Shown here: positions 35,502 through 41,579 of the stretch, piece by piece
Position numbering within the stretch: position 1 is the stretch's first letter
Layout: every line of letters begins with the position of its first letter
IMG/VR virus record: IMGVR_UViG_3300042891_000811
Coordinates: 1 to 41,579 of that record
Strand: one strand, 5' to 3'
DNA from: a virus
DNA length: 41,579 nucleotides
Position numbers and translations under genes: made by a program
The notes under the pieces: generated by a model
Told to the model about the DNA's origin: nothing
What the model saw: only the letters and a program-made list of their open reading frames with translations
The model's database searches: none

Positions 35502-38094
35502 CTTGTGTCACGTGTTCAATCAGTCGATTGCGTACAGCAAAAGCTGATTCAGTTACAGCACCGTACTTGACAAACGTTTGGTCAATAAACTGTTTGATCT
35601 TGGCAACGTCTTCTTTGGTTTCAACCATGTTGAGCATTTCTGCTACGGGTTTCTTCAATGCATTAAACACACGACTCTCAGGCATGGCAGGAGCACCAAT
35701 GCGTCTAATGTACTCATCCTTACTTAACTGTCCTGGTTGTGCGGCAGCTTTTACGCCAGCGCCACCACCTGCAGGTAGATTGAGGTTGTATTTGACACCA
35801 GGTGCCTTGGGCGCCGAAGGAGCCGCTGGTGCTGTGGGAGCCTTCATTCCTGGAATACCAGTCATGGGCTTGACACTCATAGTAGTCTTGCCATAGCCTG
35901 TGGGGCCACTTGCAAAACTAGCAGGCTTGGCTGGAGCAGGTGCCTTGGCATACTTTTCCATACCAGGCAAGTTCATTACGTTAGTAGCATTGAAACCAGG
36001 TTGTGCAGTTGTAGCAGTCTTGGCGGCTGTGGTAGATGTAGTAGCGGCTGGTGCTGGTGCTGGTGCTGGTGTTGTGCCAGCTTGTGACTTGGCCTGCAAC
36101 TCATCATAAGTCCAGGGTTTCTTGGTGGCTGGATTGGTACCATAGAACGGCATAGATTTTTGTGCGCCACCAGCAGTGGTTGCTTGTGGTTCAGCGGCTT
36201 GTGCCTTGGCTGGGTCAGCCTGCGGGGTATAAGGAATACCCATCTTGCCATACACGCTGGTAACAACTTCTTGTGGTACGCCCTGTTTGGCCAACCAAGC
36301 AGCCAATTGATCTGAATCACTGGGCTTGCCAGCCTGGTGCCAGTTCATCTTGAGTTTTTCTTTTGTGACGTTGGTAGTAAACTGATGTCCAAAATTGCTC
36401 AGTGCACCGCCTACTTTTTTAACGCCTCGATCTAGTGCATTAAGACCACGACCAATTAGGCCAGGCTTTTTGTCTGGTTTCGTTGGAGCATCCATCATGT
36501 CTGGACGATAGTATTCTGGGCGTGTACTTCCAGGAACACCCTTGAGTTCCATGATGGCTTTGCGATAACGGTCAACGTTCTCAAACACTGTGTATGTGCC
36601 AACCGTGGTTAAATTAAAACTAGTGCTCCGGCGACCAACACTTTCGTTCAAGGCCCAACTCATCACAGTGCTCTTTTGATCAATCAGTTTGTCAGCTGGC
36701 AGCTTGAGCAACCGTACAGCAGGCAACCAACTTTCCTGTACTGGGTTTGAAAATTCTTGTGGGTTAAAATTCTTGATGTAGGCTTTGTCGCCTCTGATAT
36801 AAGCAGTTACGTCTTGGCCAGCATAGTTTACTTGAACTGCTTCGCTGCCAGGGCCAATTCTTGGCTGTATACCACCTTCAGGGAAAGCATAGGCCTGCAC
36901 TTCTCTTCCGTCTGGAAGAGTCAATGTACCACTGGTGCCACCGTCAGGGAAAGACAATGAAGGTCCTGAGGGTGTTGTGGCACCAGCAAAATTGGCAGCA
37001 TCTGGACTACCCAGTTGTTCTGGCCCTTGTGAAGCAGGAGCAACTCCTGGTGCGCTTGTATCTGTACCTTGCCACACACTTCCTGTGTTTGGTCCACTTG
37101 GTGGCAGTTGTAGTTCTGTGCCCACAGGCAATTTGGTCCAGTCGGTAATATCTGGATTCATTGCTTGAAGATCTTTAAACGGAACTCCTTGCGCTTGGGC
37201 AATAAATCCGCCTTGATCACCTTGCATCACAGTGTATGTGCCACCACCCACAGGATCTGTAGCGGCAGCAAAGTTATCAGCAGGAACTGTTGGATCACCT
37301 GAGCCGCCAAATATTTTTCCTGCGGCCCAGGCTGTGGCTGCCGCTCCGCCAGCTTTGAGTGCAATGTCTGACAGTTTATCGCCTTTGATAGATGAATCTA
37401 AGCCGTATACCAGAGCTGCCACAGCAGGCAGTCCAGCACCACCTGTGGCTAAACCAGCAATACCAACCAAGGCCGCTTTGGCCAGGCCAGAGGTCTTGGG
37501 ATACTGTTTGGCCAGCATGCGATACTTCTTGATGGCCTGCATCACTGCACCTTTTTGCCCGCCAGACAGTTTGGCCAGCGCATCAGTGGCTTGGTCATAG
37601 GCCGCGTCCAATGCGTCCACAGGCACTGAATTTTGTATTCCGGCCCACACGCCTTTAAGGGCATCAGCTACGCCGCCAGCAAAGTCCATGGTGGTATCTT
37701 TGCCACGACCCAGCATGGTACGATTGGCTCCGGTGCCTTTATCGGTCATGCCTGCTTCGGCATCAGCAAACACTTGTAAGATTTCTTTTTCGCTCATGCG
37801 GCGTTCAGCAATGTACTGACCCACACGCTTGAAGTTGCGATAAACAGGGTCTTCCATTAGACGAGCTTCGTTGAGCCGGCTTTCGCCTAGTCCTCTAGAT
37901 CTCAAACTCTTTTCGTAGTAGGACTCTTCGTCGTTGGGCGGATCATAATCGTCGTCTTCAGGTGGATCCACATCGTCGTCTTCGGGGTCTTCAGCGTCAC
38001 GATCGTTATAGTAATCTACATCGCTGTCATAGTTGCGAGGATCAATCTCGTTGAGTTTTTTCTTGTCGTCTTCAAATAGTTGGTCTAGTATCAT
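35461..38094 (-). CDS. large LysM-domain protein, probably virion-associated, 877 aa
   Basis: The start MILDQLFEDDKKKLNEIDP at 38094 follows the upstream stop (TGATATG); an earlier ATG would run through the 254-aa gene. Residues 1-70 are extremely acidic (Asp/Glu/Pro/Tyr). A Gly/Ala-rich region around residues 200-265 (AALVGIAGLATGGAGLPAVAALVYG) is hydrophobic. YTVMQGDQGGFIAQAQGVPF with PVGTELQLPP is one LysM module, which binds peptidoglycan-type glycans. Residues about 620-790 are Ala/Pro/Thr-rich, low complexity. The C-terminus is helical and basic. A peptidoglycan-binding structural or injected protein is likely. Confidence 0.75.
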   Translation of the reverse strand: MILDQLFEDDKKKLNEIDPRNYDSDVDYYNDRDAEDPEDDDVDPPEDDDYDPPNDEESYYEKSLRSRGLGESRLNEARLMEDPVYRNFKRVGQYIAERRMSEKEILQVFADAEAGMTDKGTGANRTMLGRGKDTTMDFAGGVADALKGVWAGIQNSVPVDALDAAYDQATDALAKLSGGQKGAVMQAIKKYRMLAKQYPKTSGLAKAALVGIAGLATGGAGLPAVAALVYGLDSSIKGDKLSDIALKAGGAAATAWAAGKIFGGSGDPTVPADNFAAATDPVGGGTYTVMQGDQGGFIAQAQGVPFKDLQAMNPDITDWTKLPVGTELQLPPSGPNTGSVWQGTDTSAPGVAPASQGPEQLGSPDAANFAGATTPSGPSLSFPDGGTSGTLTLPDGREVQAYAFPEGGIQPRIGPGSEAVQVNYAGQDVTAYIRGDKAYIKNFNPQEFSNPVQESWLPAVRLLKLPADKLIDQKSTVMSWALNESVGRRSTSFNLTTVGTYTVFENVDRYRKAIMELKGVPGSTRPEYYRPDMMDAPTKPDKKPGLIGRGLNALDRGVKKVGGALSNFGHQFTTNVTKEKLKMNWHQAGKPSDSDQLAAWLAKQGVPQEVVTSVYGKMGIPYTPQADPAKAQAAEPQATTAGGAQKSMPFYGTNPATKKPWTYDELQAKSQAGTTPAPAPAPAATTSTTAAKTATTAQPGFNATNVMNLPGMEKYAKAPAPAKPASFASGPTGYGKTTMSVKPMTGIPGMKAPTAPAAPSAPKAPGVKYNLNLPAGGGAGVKAAAQPGQLSKDEYIRRIGAPAMPESRVFNALKKPVAEMLNMVETKEDVAKIKQFIDQTFVKYGAVTESAFAVRNRLIEHVTQVGAQRRREFARRG

Positions 38095-38095
38095 A

Positions 38096-38860
38096 TCAAC
38101 GTTCTTCCAGATAATCTTGATTGGCGTCCTGTTGCGCGGCCTCCCTGCGCTTTTGGAACAAACGCATGGCCATGTCTGCATGACCCAAGCGCGGGAAACG
38201 TGTAGCCAACTTGCGATCGCCACGACGTAGTTCATATCCTTGAGTGTCATCGCCCCAGCATTCTACGCTGGTGCCGTCAGTCATTTCATACACACGAGCA
38301 GGACTGCCGACGGCCTTGCTCAAAATTTCTACACCACGATCAGTGTCAGTTAAGTTTTCGCCTACAGGTGCAGTGGGCTGACTCATGGCCTGTGCCACAT
38401 GGTCTTCAATGCCGTGTGCAGTTTCTGTGTCTGCGGCATCCTCAGGACCAGAAACAGGTGCTACATCTGCGTCCCAGGTGGCAGCTTCTTCAGTCTGTGG
38501 ATCATCGTCAATGTTGAGCTCAGCCTTGGCCTTGCGTATTAGACGCTGATCAATTTTGTTTTTCTTTTCCAGCGTTTCAAGATAGTCAGCAAAGCGACCC
38601 TTGACCTTGCTGATCATGTCTTCTTCAACTTCTTGCATGGCTTCGGCCAGAGCATTTTCGCCTACCATGTAGCCATCCATGGGATGAGCCTGATAGGGCT
38701 TTTTCTTTAGTGTGGGGCTGATGTCACGGGGCTTGAACAAGGCCGGCAACTGCGGCACACGTTCTTGCTGACCAGTCATGCTGCCGCGAGGGCTGACCGG
38801 TACAGTCCTGCCTTCAACCAGAGCCAGGCGCTCTAGTATGCTTCTAATGTCATTGCTCAT
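38096..38860 (-). CDS. phage protein, probably structural or assembly, 254 aa
   Basis: It starts MSNDIRSILERLALVEGRTVP and has a long helix around residue 75-115 (EVEEDMISKVKGRFADYLETLEKKNK), an acidic Pro/Ala/Thr-rich linker, and a C-terminal compact domain (SPARVYEMTDGTSVECWGDDTQGYELRRGDRKLATRFPRLGHADMAM). The start overlaps the Dps gene stop (ATGA), and the gene abuts the LysM gene, so the three are probably expressed together late. No family name can be given with confidence. Confidence 0.68.
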   Translation of the reverse strand: MSNDIRSILERLALVEGRTVPVSPRGSMTGQQERVPQLPALFKPRDISPTLKKKPYQAHPMDGYMVGENALAEAMQEVEEDMISKVKGRFADYLETLEKKNKIDQRLIRKAKAELNIDDDPQTEEAATWDADVAPVSGPEDAADTETAHGIEDHVAQAMSQPTAPVGENLTDTDRGVEILSKAVGSPARVYEMTDGTSVECWGDDTQGYELRRGDRKLATRFPRLGHADMAMRLFQKRREAAQQDANQDYLEER

Positions 38861-39300
38861 GCTCTATCTTCTTTCAAGAAACTTCTCAGCATCCAGCCGT
38901 GCTTTTGATGAGCATCAATGCGTTCTGCTATAAAATTTACAATGCCTTGCTGATTCTCTTGTTCAGCGGTGGCAAATGTTTCGTTGAGTAGATCAAGCAT
39001 TTGACCATTGTTGGCCAAGAGCTCTTCAATCATGAGTCGGGCACGTGGAATCTTTGTTTGCCCTTTGATAGTGGTGAGTTCACTAAAGCGTTCATAACTG
39101 CCGGGTGCATAGTCGCCCAGAGCACGAACGTATTCTGCTGTTCGGTCTATACTGTTGTTGTAGACTTCTTCGTACAAGTTACCAAAAAACTCATGCAACT
39201 GAGCAAAGTCAGGTCCTTCCACGTTCCAGTGAAACTGCTGAGCCTTGAGACTGAAAGCATATTCAGTTGCTAGGAGAATTTTTAAACTGTCCGCGAGCAT
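38857..39300 (-). CDS. Dps-like ferritin superfamily protein, 147 aa
   Basis: A four-helix bundle pattern with the Dps iron site: LKAQQFHWNVEGPDFAQLHEFFGNLYEEVYNNSIDRTAEYVRALG closely follows 'HWN(v/i).G..F..lH....e.y.el.....iAER.raLG'. H24 and the D/E residues of NSIDRTAEY form the ferroxidase-type site. It is close to the usual length (about 150-165 aa) but lacks the basic N-terminal tail used by some Dps for DNA binding. It could protect phage DNA from iron-driven oxidation or be packaged; both are inference. Ribosome-binding site AAAGGAAC precedes the ATG. Confidence 0.85.
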   Translation of the reverse strand: MLADSLKILLATEYAFSLKAQQFHWNVEGPDFAQLHEFFGNLYEEVYNNSIDRTAEYVRALGDYAPGSYERFSELTTIKGQTKIPRARLMIEELLANNGQMLDLLNETFATAEQENQQGIVNFIAERIDAHQKHGWMLRSFLKEDRA

Positions 39301-39472
39301 GTTTGTTCCTTTTGTATTCTTTTGGGGTGTTCGGTGTAGGATCAGAGCCCGTTACATATTTACCTGTCAACATTGATCCGCCATTTCTAGAAATGGCACC
39401 ACCCAGGGGCATGGCCACTGTGGCTACCGAGCCAGATGTGGTGGTTTCTAAAATGAATTCATTGGCTCTCAT
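39263..39472 (-). CDS. conserved phage protein (MRANEFI family), 69 aa
   Basis: It starts MRANEFILETTTSGSVATVAMPLGGA and ends PNTPKEYKRNKHARGQF. 'MRAnEFi.E...GSiAtVampLG' followed by 'PNTPKEYKR' is a pattern I recognise from T4-like phage structural regions, function unknown. Gly- and Ser-rich, probably flexible. CCGGAGACACGCA precedes the ATG. The last 38 bases overlap the Dps gene in another frame. Confidence 0.78.
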   Translation of the reverse strand: MRANEFILETTTSGSVATVAMPLGGAISRNGGSMLTGKYVTGSDPTPNTPKEYKRNKHARGQFKNSPSN

Positions 39473-39770
39473 TGCGTGTCTCCGGTGTATATATTTGGAT
39501 TTCTCCGGCCTTGGTTATTATGGCTGGACCAGTTTCAATACGCAAGTCGCCAATGCGCAATCGAGCATGCTCAGGATCAAGGCATTCATAACGCACTTCG
39601 TATTTGCCCGGCGGAGCTTCAATCTGTATTGATTCATCAATGTAAAAATCATGCCAGATCCAAGTGCGCTCGGCAAACAATTCCCCGCCAACCCAGAGTC
39701 TATAACGTGGATGCGGGCCAGTCCAACGCATGTCAACATTGGCTCGTGCTATAACAAATTCGTTTTGCAT
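39459..39770 (-). CDS. hypothetical beta-sandwich-like protein, 103 aa
   Basis: Alternating strands (FVIARANVDMRWTGPHPRYRLWVGGELFAE; IQIEAPPGKYEVRYECLDP; HARLRIGDLRIETGP) suggest an immunoglobulin-like or carbohydrate-binding fold. Trp/Tyr/Arg-rich surface. The ATG at 39770 is preceded at 6 bases by TAAATA and no Shine-Dalgarno, part of a divergent late-promoter pair. The function is unknown; a virion adhesin or decoration protein is one possibility. Confidence 0.7.
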   Translation of the reverse strand: MQNEFVIARANVDMRWTGPHPRYRLWVGGELFAERTWIWHDFYIDESIQIEAPPGKYEVRYECLDPEHARLRIGDLRIETGPAIITKAGEIQIYTPETRNESQ

Positions 39771-39776
39771 AAATGA

Positions 39777-39804
39777 TATTTAGCGTAATAGACGTCTATA
39801 AATA
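39777..39804. promoter_or_regulatory. divergent late-type promoter pair around a 12-bp palindrome
   Basis: Plus strand TATAAATA (39797-39804) is the exact T4 late -10 element, 5 bases before the ATG at 39810. Minus strand GCTAAATA (TAAATA at 39777-39782) ends 6 bases before the ATG at 39770. Between them is the perfect palindrome ATAGACGTCTAT (39788-39799), which overlaps the plus-strand element. T4 late transcripts begin about 6 bases after the element, so both messages may be leaderless. Confidence 0.6.
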
Positions 39805-39809
39805 TTGCT

Positions 39810-40802
39810 ATGTTAAAATCAACGGATATTCGCCGTGTACATATAGAATTGACCACTCGTTGCAATGCACGTTGTCCCATGTGTATGCGCAACTATCGAG
39901 GCAGTGACTACAATTCTGGTTATCCTGACACAGAATTAAGTCTGGACCATATTCAAAAGATATTTCAGCCTGCCTTTTTGGCCCAATTAGAACGAGTTAA
40001 TTTTAATGGCAATCTAGGTGATTTTGCCCTGGCCCGTGACGCCAGAGAAATAGTGCAATTCTTTTTGGCTGCAGGGGTGCAAGTAGACATCAATACCAAT
40101 GGTAGTTTGCGATCTGAATCATGGTGGGCTAGTCTAGCACAGCCTGGAGTGTCAGTGGGCTGGGCCATTGACGGCTTGGCAGATACACATGCCCTGTACA
40201 GACAAGACACAGACTGGCTCAAGGTCACTGCCAATGCTCGAGCCTTTATTGAGGCCGGGGGTCGTGCCACCTGGCGCTTTATTCCGTTTGAACACAATCA
40301 ACATCAGCAAGCAGAATGTGAACAACTCAGTCGTGACTGGGGCTTTTGGCGCTTTGAAAACATCTGGGACGGACGTGATCGCGGACCTGTGTACACACGT
40401 GGGGGAGACTTTAGTCACGATATTGGCAAGCCCTATGAGTCAACTCCCACTAGAGTAGAGCCGCTACGTGAAAGTCACATCACCTGGTACAATGCACAAA
40501 CTGTGCAACACGAACGTGACAGTGACAAATTAAATCTTTTCTGTGTACACAAAAAGAATCAAGAAATATATCTAGCCGCAGATGGCACAGTGTATCCCTG
40601 TTGCTATTTGGGGTTCTATCCTGATTCCATGCATCATCCCGGCAATGTCGAACTGCGTGAGCTAGTGACAGAAAATAACGCATTGGACTACCCACTGGAG
40701 CATTGCTTGAACTGGTTTGACTCAGTAGAATCAAGCTGGGATCAACCCTCCATTGCTCAAGGACGCACCTATCAGTGTGTGGCCAGTTGTAACAGACCAT
40801 GA
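39810..40802 (+). CDS. radical SAM/SPASM-like protein, 330 aa
   Basis: The N-terminal VHIELTTRCNARCPMCMRNYRG carries the CxxxCxxC cluster (C18, C22, C25). NFNGNLGDFALARDA and VDINTNGSLR follow the radical SAM barrel. C-terminal KLNLFCVHKKNQEIYLAADGTVYPCCYLGFYP, HCLNW and YQCVASCN provide the auxiliary-cluster Cys of a SPASM-like domain. Such enzymes often crosslink or modify peptides. It is coupled by ATGA to a DUF6492-like glycosyltransferase downstream. This radical SAM plus transferase pairing mirrors the pair at 33431-35352. Confidence 0.85.
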   Translation: MLKSTDIRRVHIELTTRCNARCPMCMRNYRGSDYNSGYPDTELSLDHIQKIFQPAFLAQLERVNFNGNLGDFALARDAREIVQFFLAAGVQVDINTNGSLRSESWWASLAQPGVSVGWAIDGLADTHALYRQDTDWLKVTANARAFIEAGGRATWRFIPFEHNQHQQAECEQLSRDWGFWRFENIWDGRDRGPVYTRGGDFSHDIGKPYESTPTRVEPLRESHITWYNAQTVQHERDSDKLNLFCVHKKNQEIYLAADGTVYPCCYLGFYPDSMHHPGNVELRELVTENNALDYPLEHCLNWFDSVESSWDQPSIAQGRTYQCVASCNRP

Positions 40803-41579
40803 CCACACGAATTCTTTTTTTAGCACGTTATAGAATACCGCATGCTTGCTTTAGCCTGCAATGGGATCACAACCTAGTGGATGTTGATCGCACCATTATT
40901 GCCAGCCCTGTGCCACAGGCAGAAATATGGCAGGCATTTCACGCACACGGCATTGACTGTAGTCAATTTGAGTACATAAATGACGCAGTAATATTTTCTC
41001 AGTATCCTGAAGTTGAAAACTGGGTATTTGCCGATGACTATCGTGGCTGGTGGTTGCGCCAACAAGCAATCAAATTGGCCTACCTGGATCTAATCAATGC
41101 AGACGTCATGCTCATGCACGATCCTGACACGTTTCAGATACAGCCTTACAGTGCTGTGCAAGCAGACTGTTTGAATCTGCTGGCCATAAAAGACACTGAA
41201 CAAGGCAGTTACCGCGGAGTATTTGAAGCCATTACAGGTATACCACACCCCAGCCCACACTGCTATGTAACAGAATTGTGTGCTGTGCGCGGTGCGGACT
41301 TTCAAGCCCTAAAGAGTCATTTACTGAATCGTTGGCCAGAAAAGAAATGGCTGGATGCCATTATTCAAGCAGTGCCCGGCATGCCCACAGTACCGCCCTG
41401 GGGTACAGGCAACATTATCAAATGGTTCTCAGAATATGAACTGCTGGGTAACTGGGCTGTGACACAAGGTTCTGTTGAACATCAGTGGCAGATTCGACAC
41501 GAGTATGATAGCTTAAATAAGCTAGCAGACTTTACTAATGAACACACAGCCGTATGCGATGCTGTGCCAGACTTGAGCT
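40799..41579 (+). CDS. DUF6492-like glycosyltransferase (cut by window edge), at least 260 aa
   Basis: The ATG overlaps the radical SAM stop (ATGA). The first 260 codons are present and open to the window end. The pattern GWWLRQQAIKLAYLDLINADVMLMHDPDTFQIQP has the features of DUF6492-type transferases ('gy..QqllKl.a...i..d.yl.lD.D..f'): a Gln-Gln-x-x-Lys helix followed by a metal-type D-x-D (DPD). Later, PWGTGNIIKWFSEYELLGNW resembles the acceptor-side helix. It probably transfers a sugar to the target of the neighbouring radical SAM enzyme or to another glycan. The 3' end lies outside the window. Confidence 0.7.
   Translation, partial: MTTRILFLARYRIPHACFSLQWDHNLVDVDRTIIASPVPQAEIWQAFHAHGIDCSQFEYINDAVIFSQYPEVENWVFADDYRGWWLRQQAIKLAYLDLINADVMLMHDPDTFQIQPYSAVQADCLNLLAIKDTEQGSYRGVFEAITGIPHPSPHCYVTELCAVRGADFQALKSHLLNRWPEKKWLDAIIQAVPGMPTVPPWGTGNIIKWFSEYELLGNWAVTQGSVEHQWQIRHEYDSLNKLADFTNEHTAVCDAVPDLS

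Noticed and set aside
38095-38250. An upstream start that would lengthen the LysM protein by 52 residues
   Set aside because: The extra stretch lies inside the 254-aa gene in another frame and has no protein-like pattern; the TGATATG junction fits the shorter start.
1-41579. CRISPR arrays, insertion sequences, integrase or attachment sites, rRNA
   Set aside because: I saw no regularly spaced direct repeats, no transposase or integrase motifs and no rRNA-like sequence in the window.

Overview
The window reads as one end-to-end segment of a large tailed-phage genome of the T4-like (myovirus) type, most likely from an uncultivated phage of an aquatic proteobacterium. The evidence is a family-B DNA polymerase with all exonuclease and polymerase motifs, a gp45-like clamp two genes downstream of it, a DsbA-like dsDNA-binding protein, a T4 RNase H/FEN-type exonuclease, a MazG-type pyrophosphohydrolase, three clustered tRNAs, T4-late-like TAAATA elements, and dense gene packing with ATGA/TAATG stop-start overlaps. 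The host cannot be named from the sequence. A Bug/TctC-type periplasmic receptor gene at the left edge hints at a Gram-negative host that uses such receptors.

Layout. (1) 1-5.2 kb, minus strand: small early-type genes, tRNA-Leu/Arg/Met, strong sigma70-type promoters, and a family of small genes joined by a recurring junction that carries the Shine-Dalgarno and the ATGA overlap; it ends in a GIY-YIG nuclease. (2) 5.2-6.3 kb: a promoter/hairpin-rich divergent region and a plus-strand glycosyltransferase-like gene. (3) 6.3-16.1 kb, minus: conserved phage unknowns, MazG, FEN exonuclease, three SGNH/GDSL-like proteins, a cytidylyltransferase, QueE, a phosphoribosyltransferase, a cobalamin-binding radical SAM protein and a GT2 glycosyltransferase. 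(4) 16.1-26.1 kb, minus: QueD, a PP-loop ATPase, a Rieske oxygenase, a HIT protein, a possible PD-(D/E)XK nuclease, FolE (GTP cyclohydrolase I), a short DegT aminotransferase, GalE, a GT4-like glycosyltransferase, a second PTPS-fold protein, a conserved unknown, and a DpdA-like tRNA-guanine-transglycosylase homologue. (5) 26.1-32.2 kb, minus: membrane protein, clamp, methyltransferase-like protein, DNA polymerase, amidinotransferase, DsbA. (6) 32.3-41.6 kb: accessory genes on both strands (two radical SAM/SPASM-like proteins, glycosyltransferase-like proteins) around a block of virion-type genes (877-aa LysM protein, 254-aa companion, Dps-like ferritin).

The central theme is a probable 7-deazaguanine DNA modification pathway: FolE makes dihydroneopterin triphosphate, QueD converts it to 6-carboxytetrahydropterin, QueE makes 7-carboxy-7-deazaguanine, and the DpdA-like enzyme would exchange guanine in DNA for a deazapurine. 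No canonical QueC or QueF is visible. Between QueD and FolE lies an overlapping gene run (PP-loop ATPase, Rieske oxygenase, HIT protein, PD-(D/E)XK-like protein) that has no role in known preQ0 synthesis and may be a new tailoring or defence branch. This is the most interesting candidate for an undescribed system here.

Apart from short promoter regions there is no non-coding stretch longer than about 150 bases.
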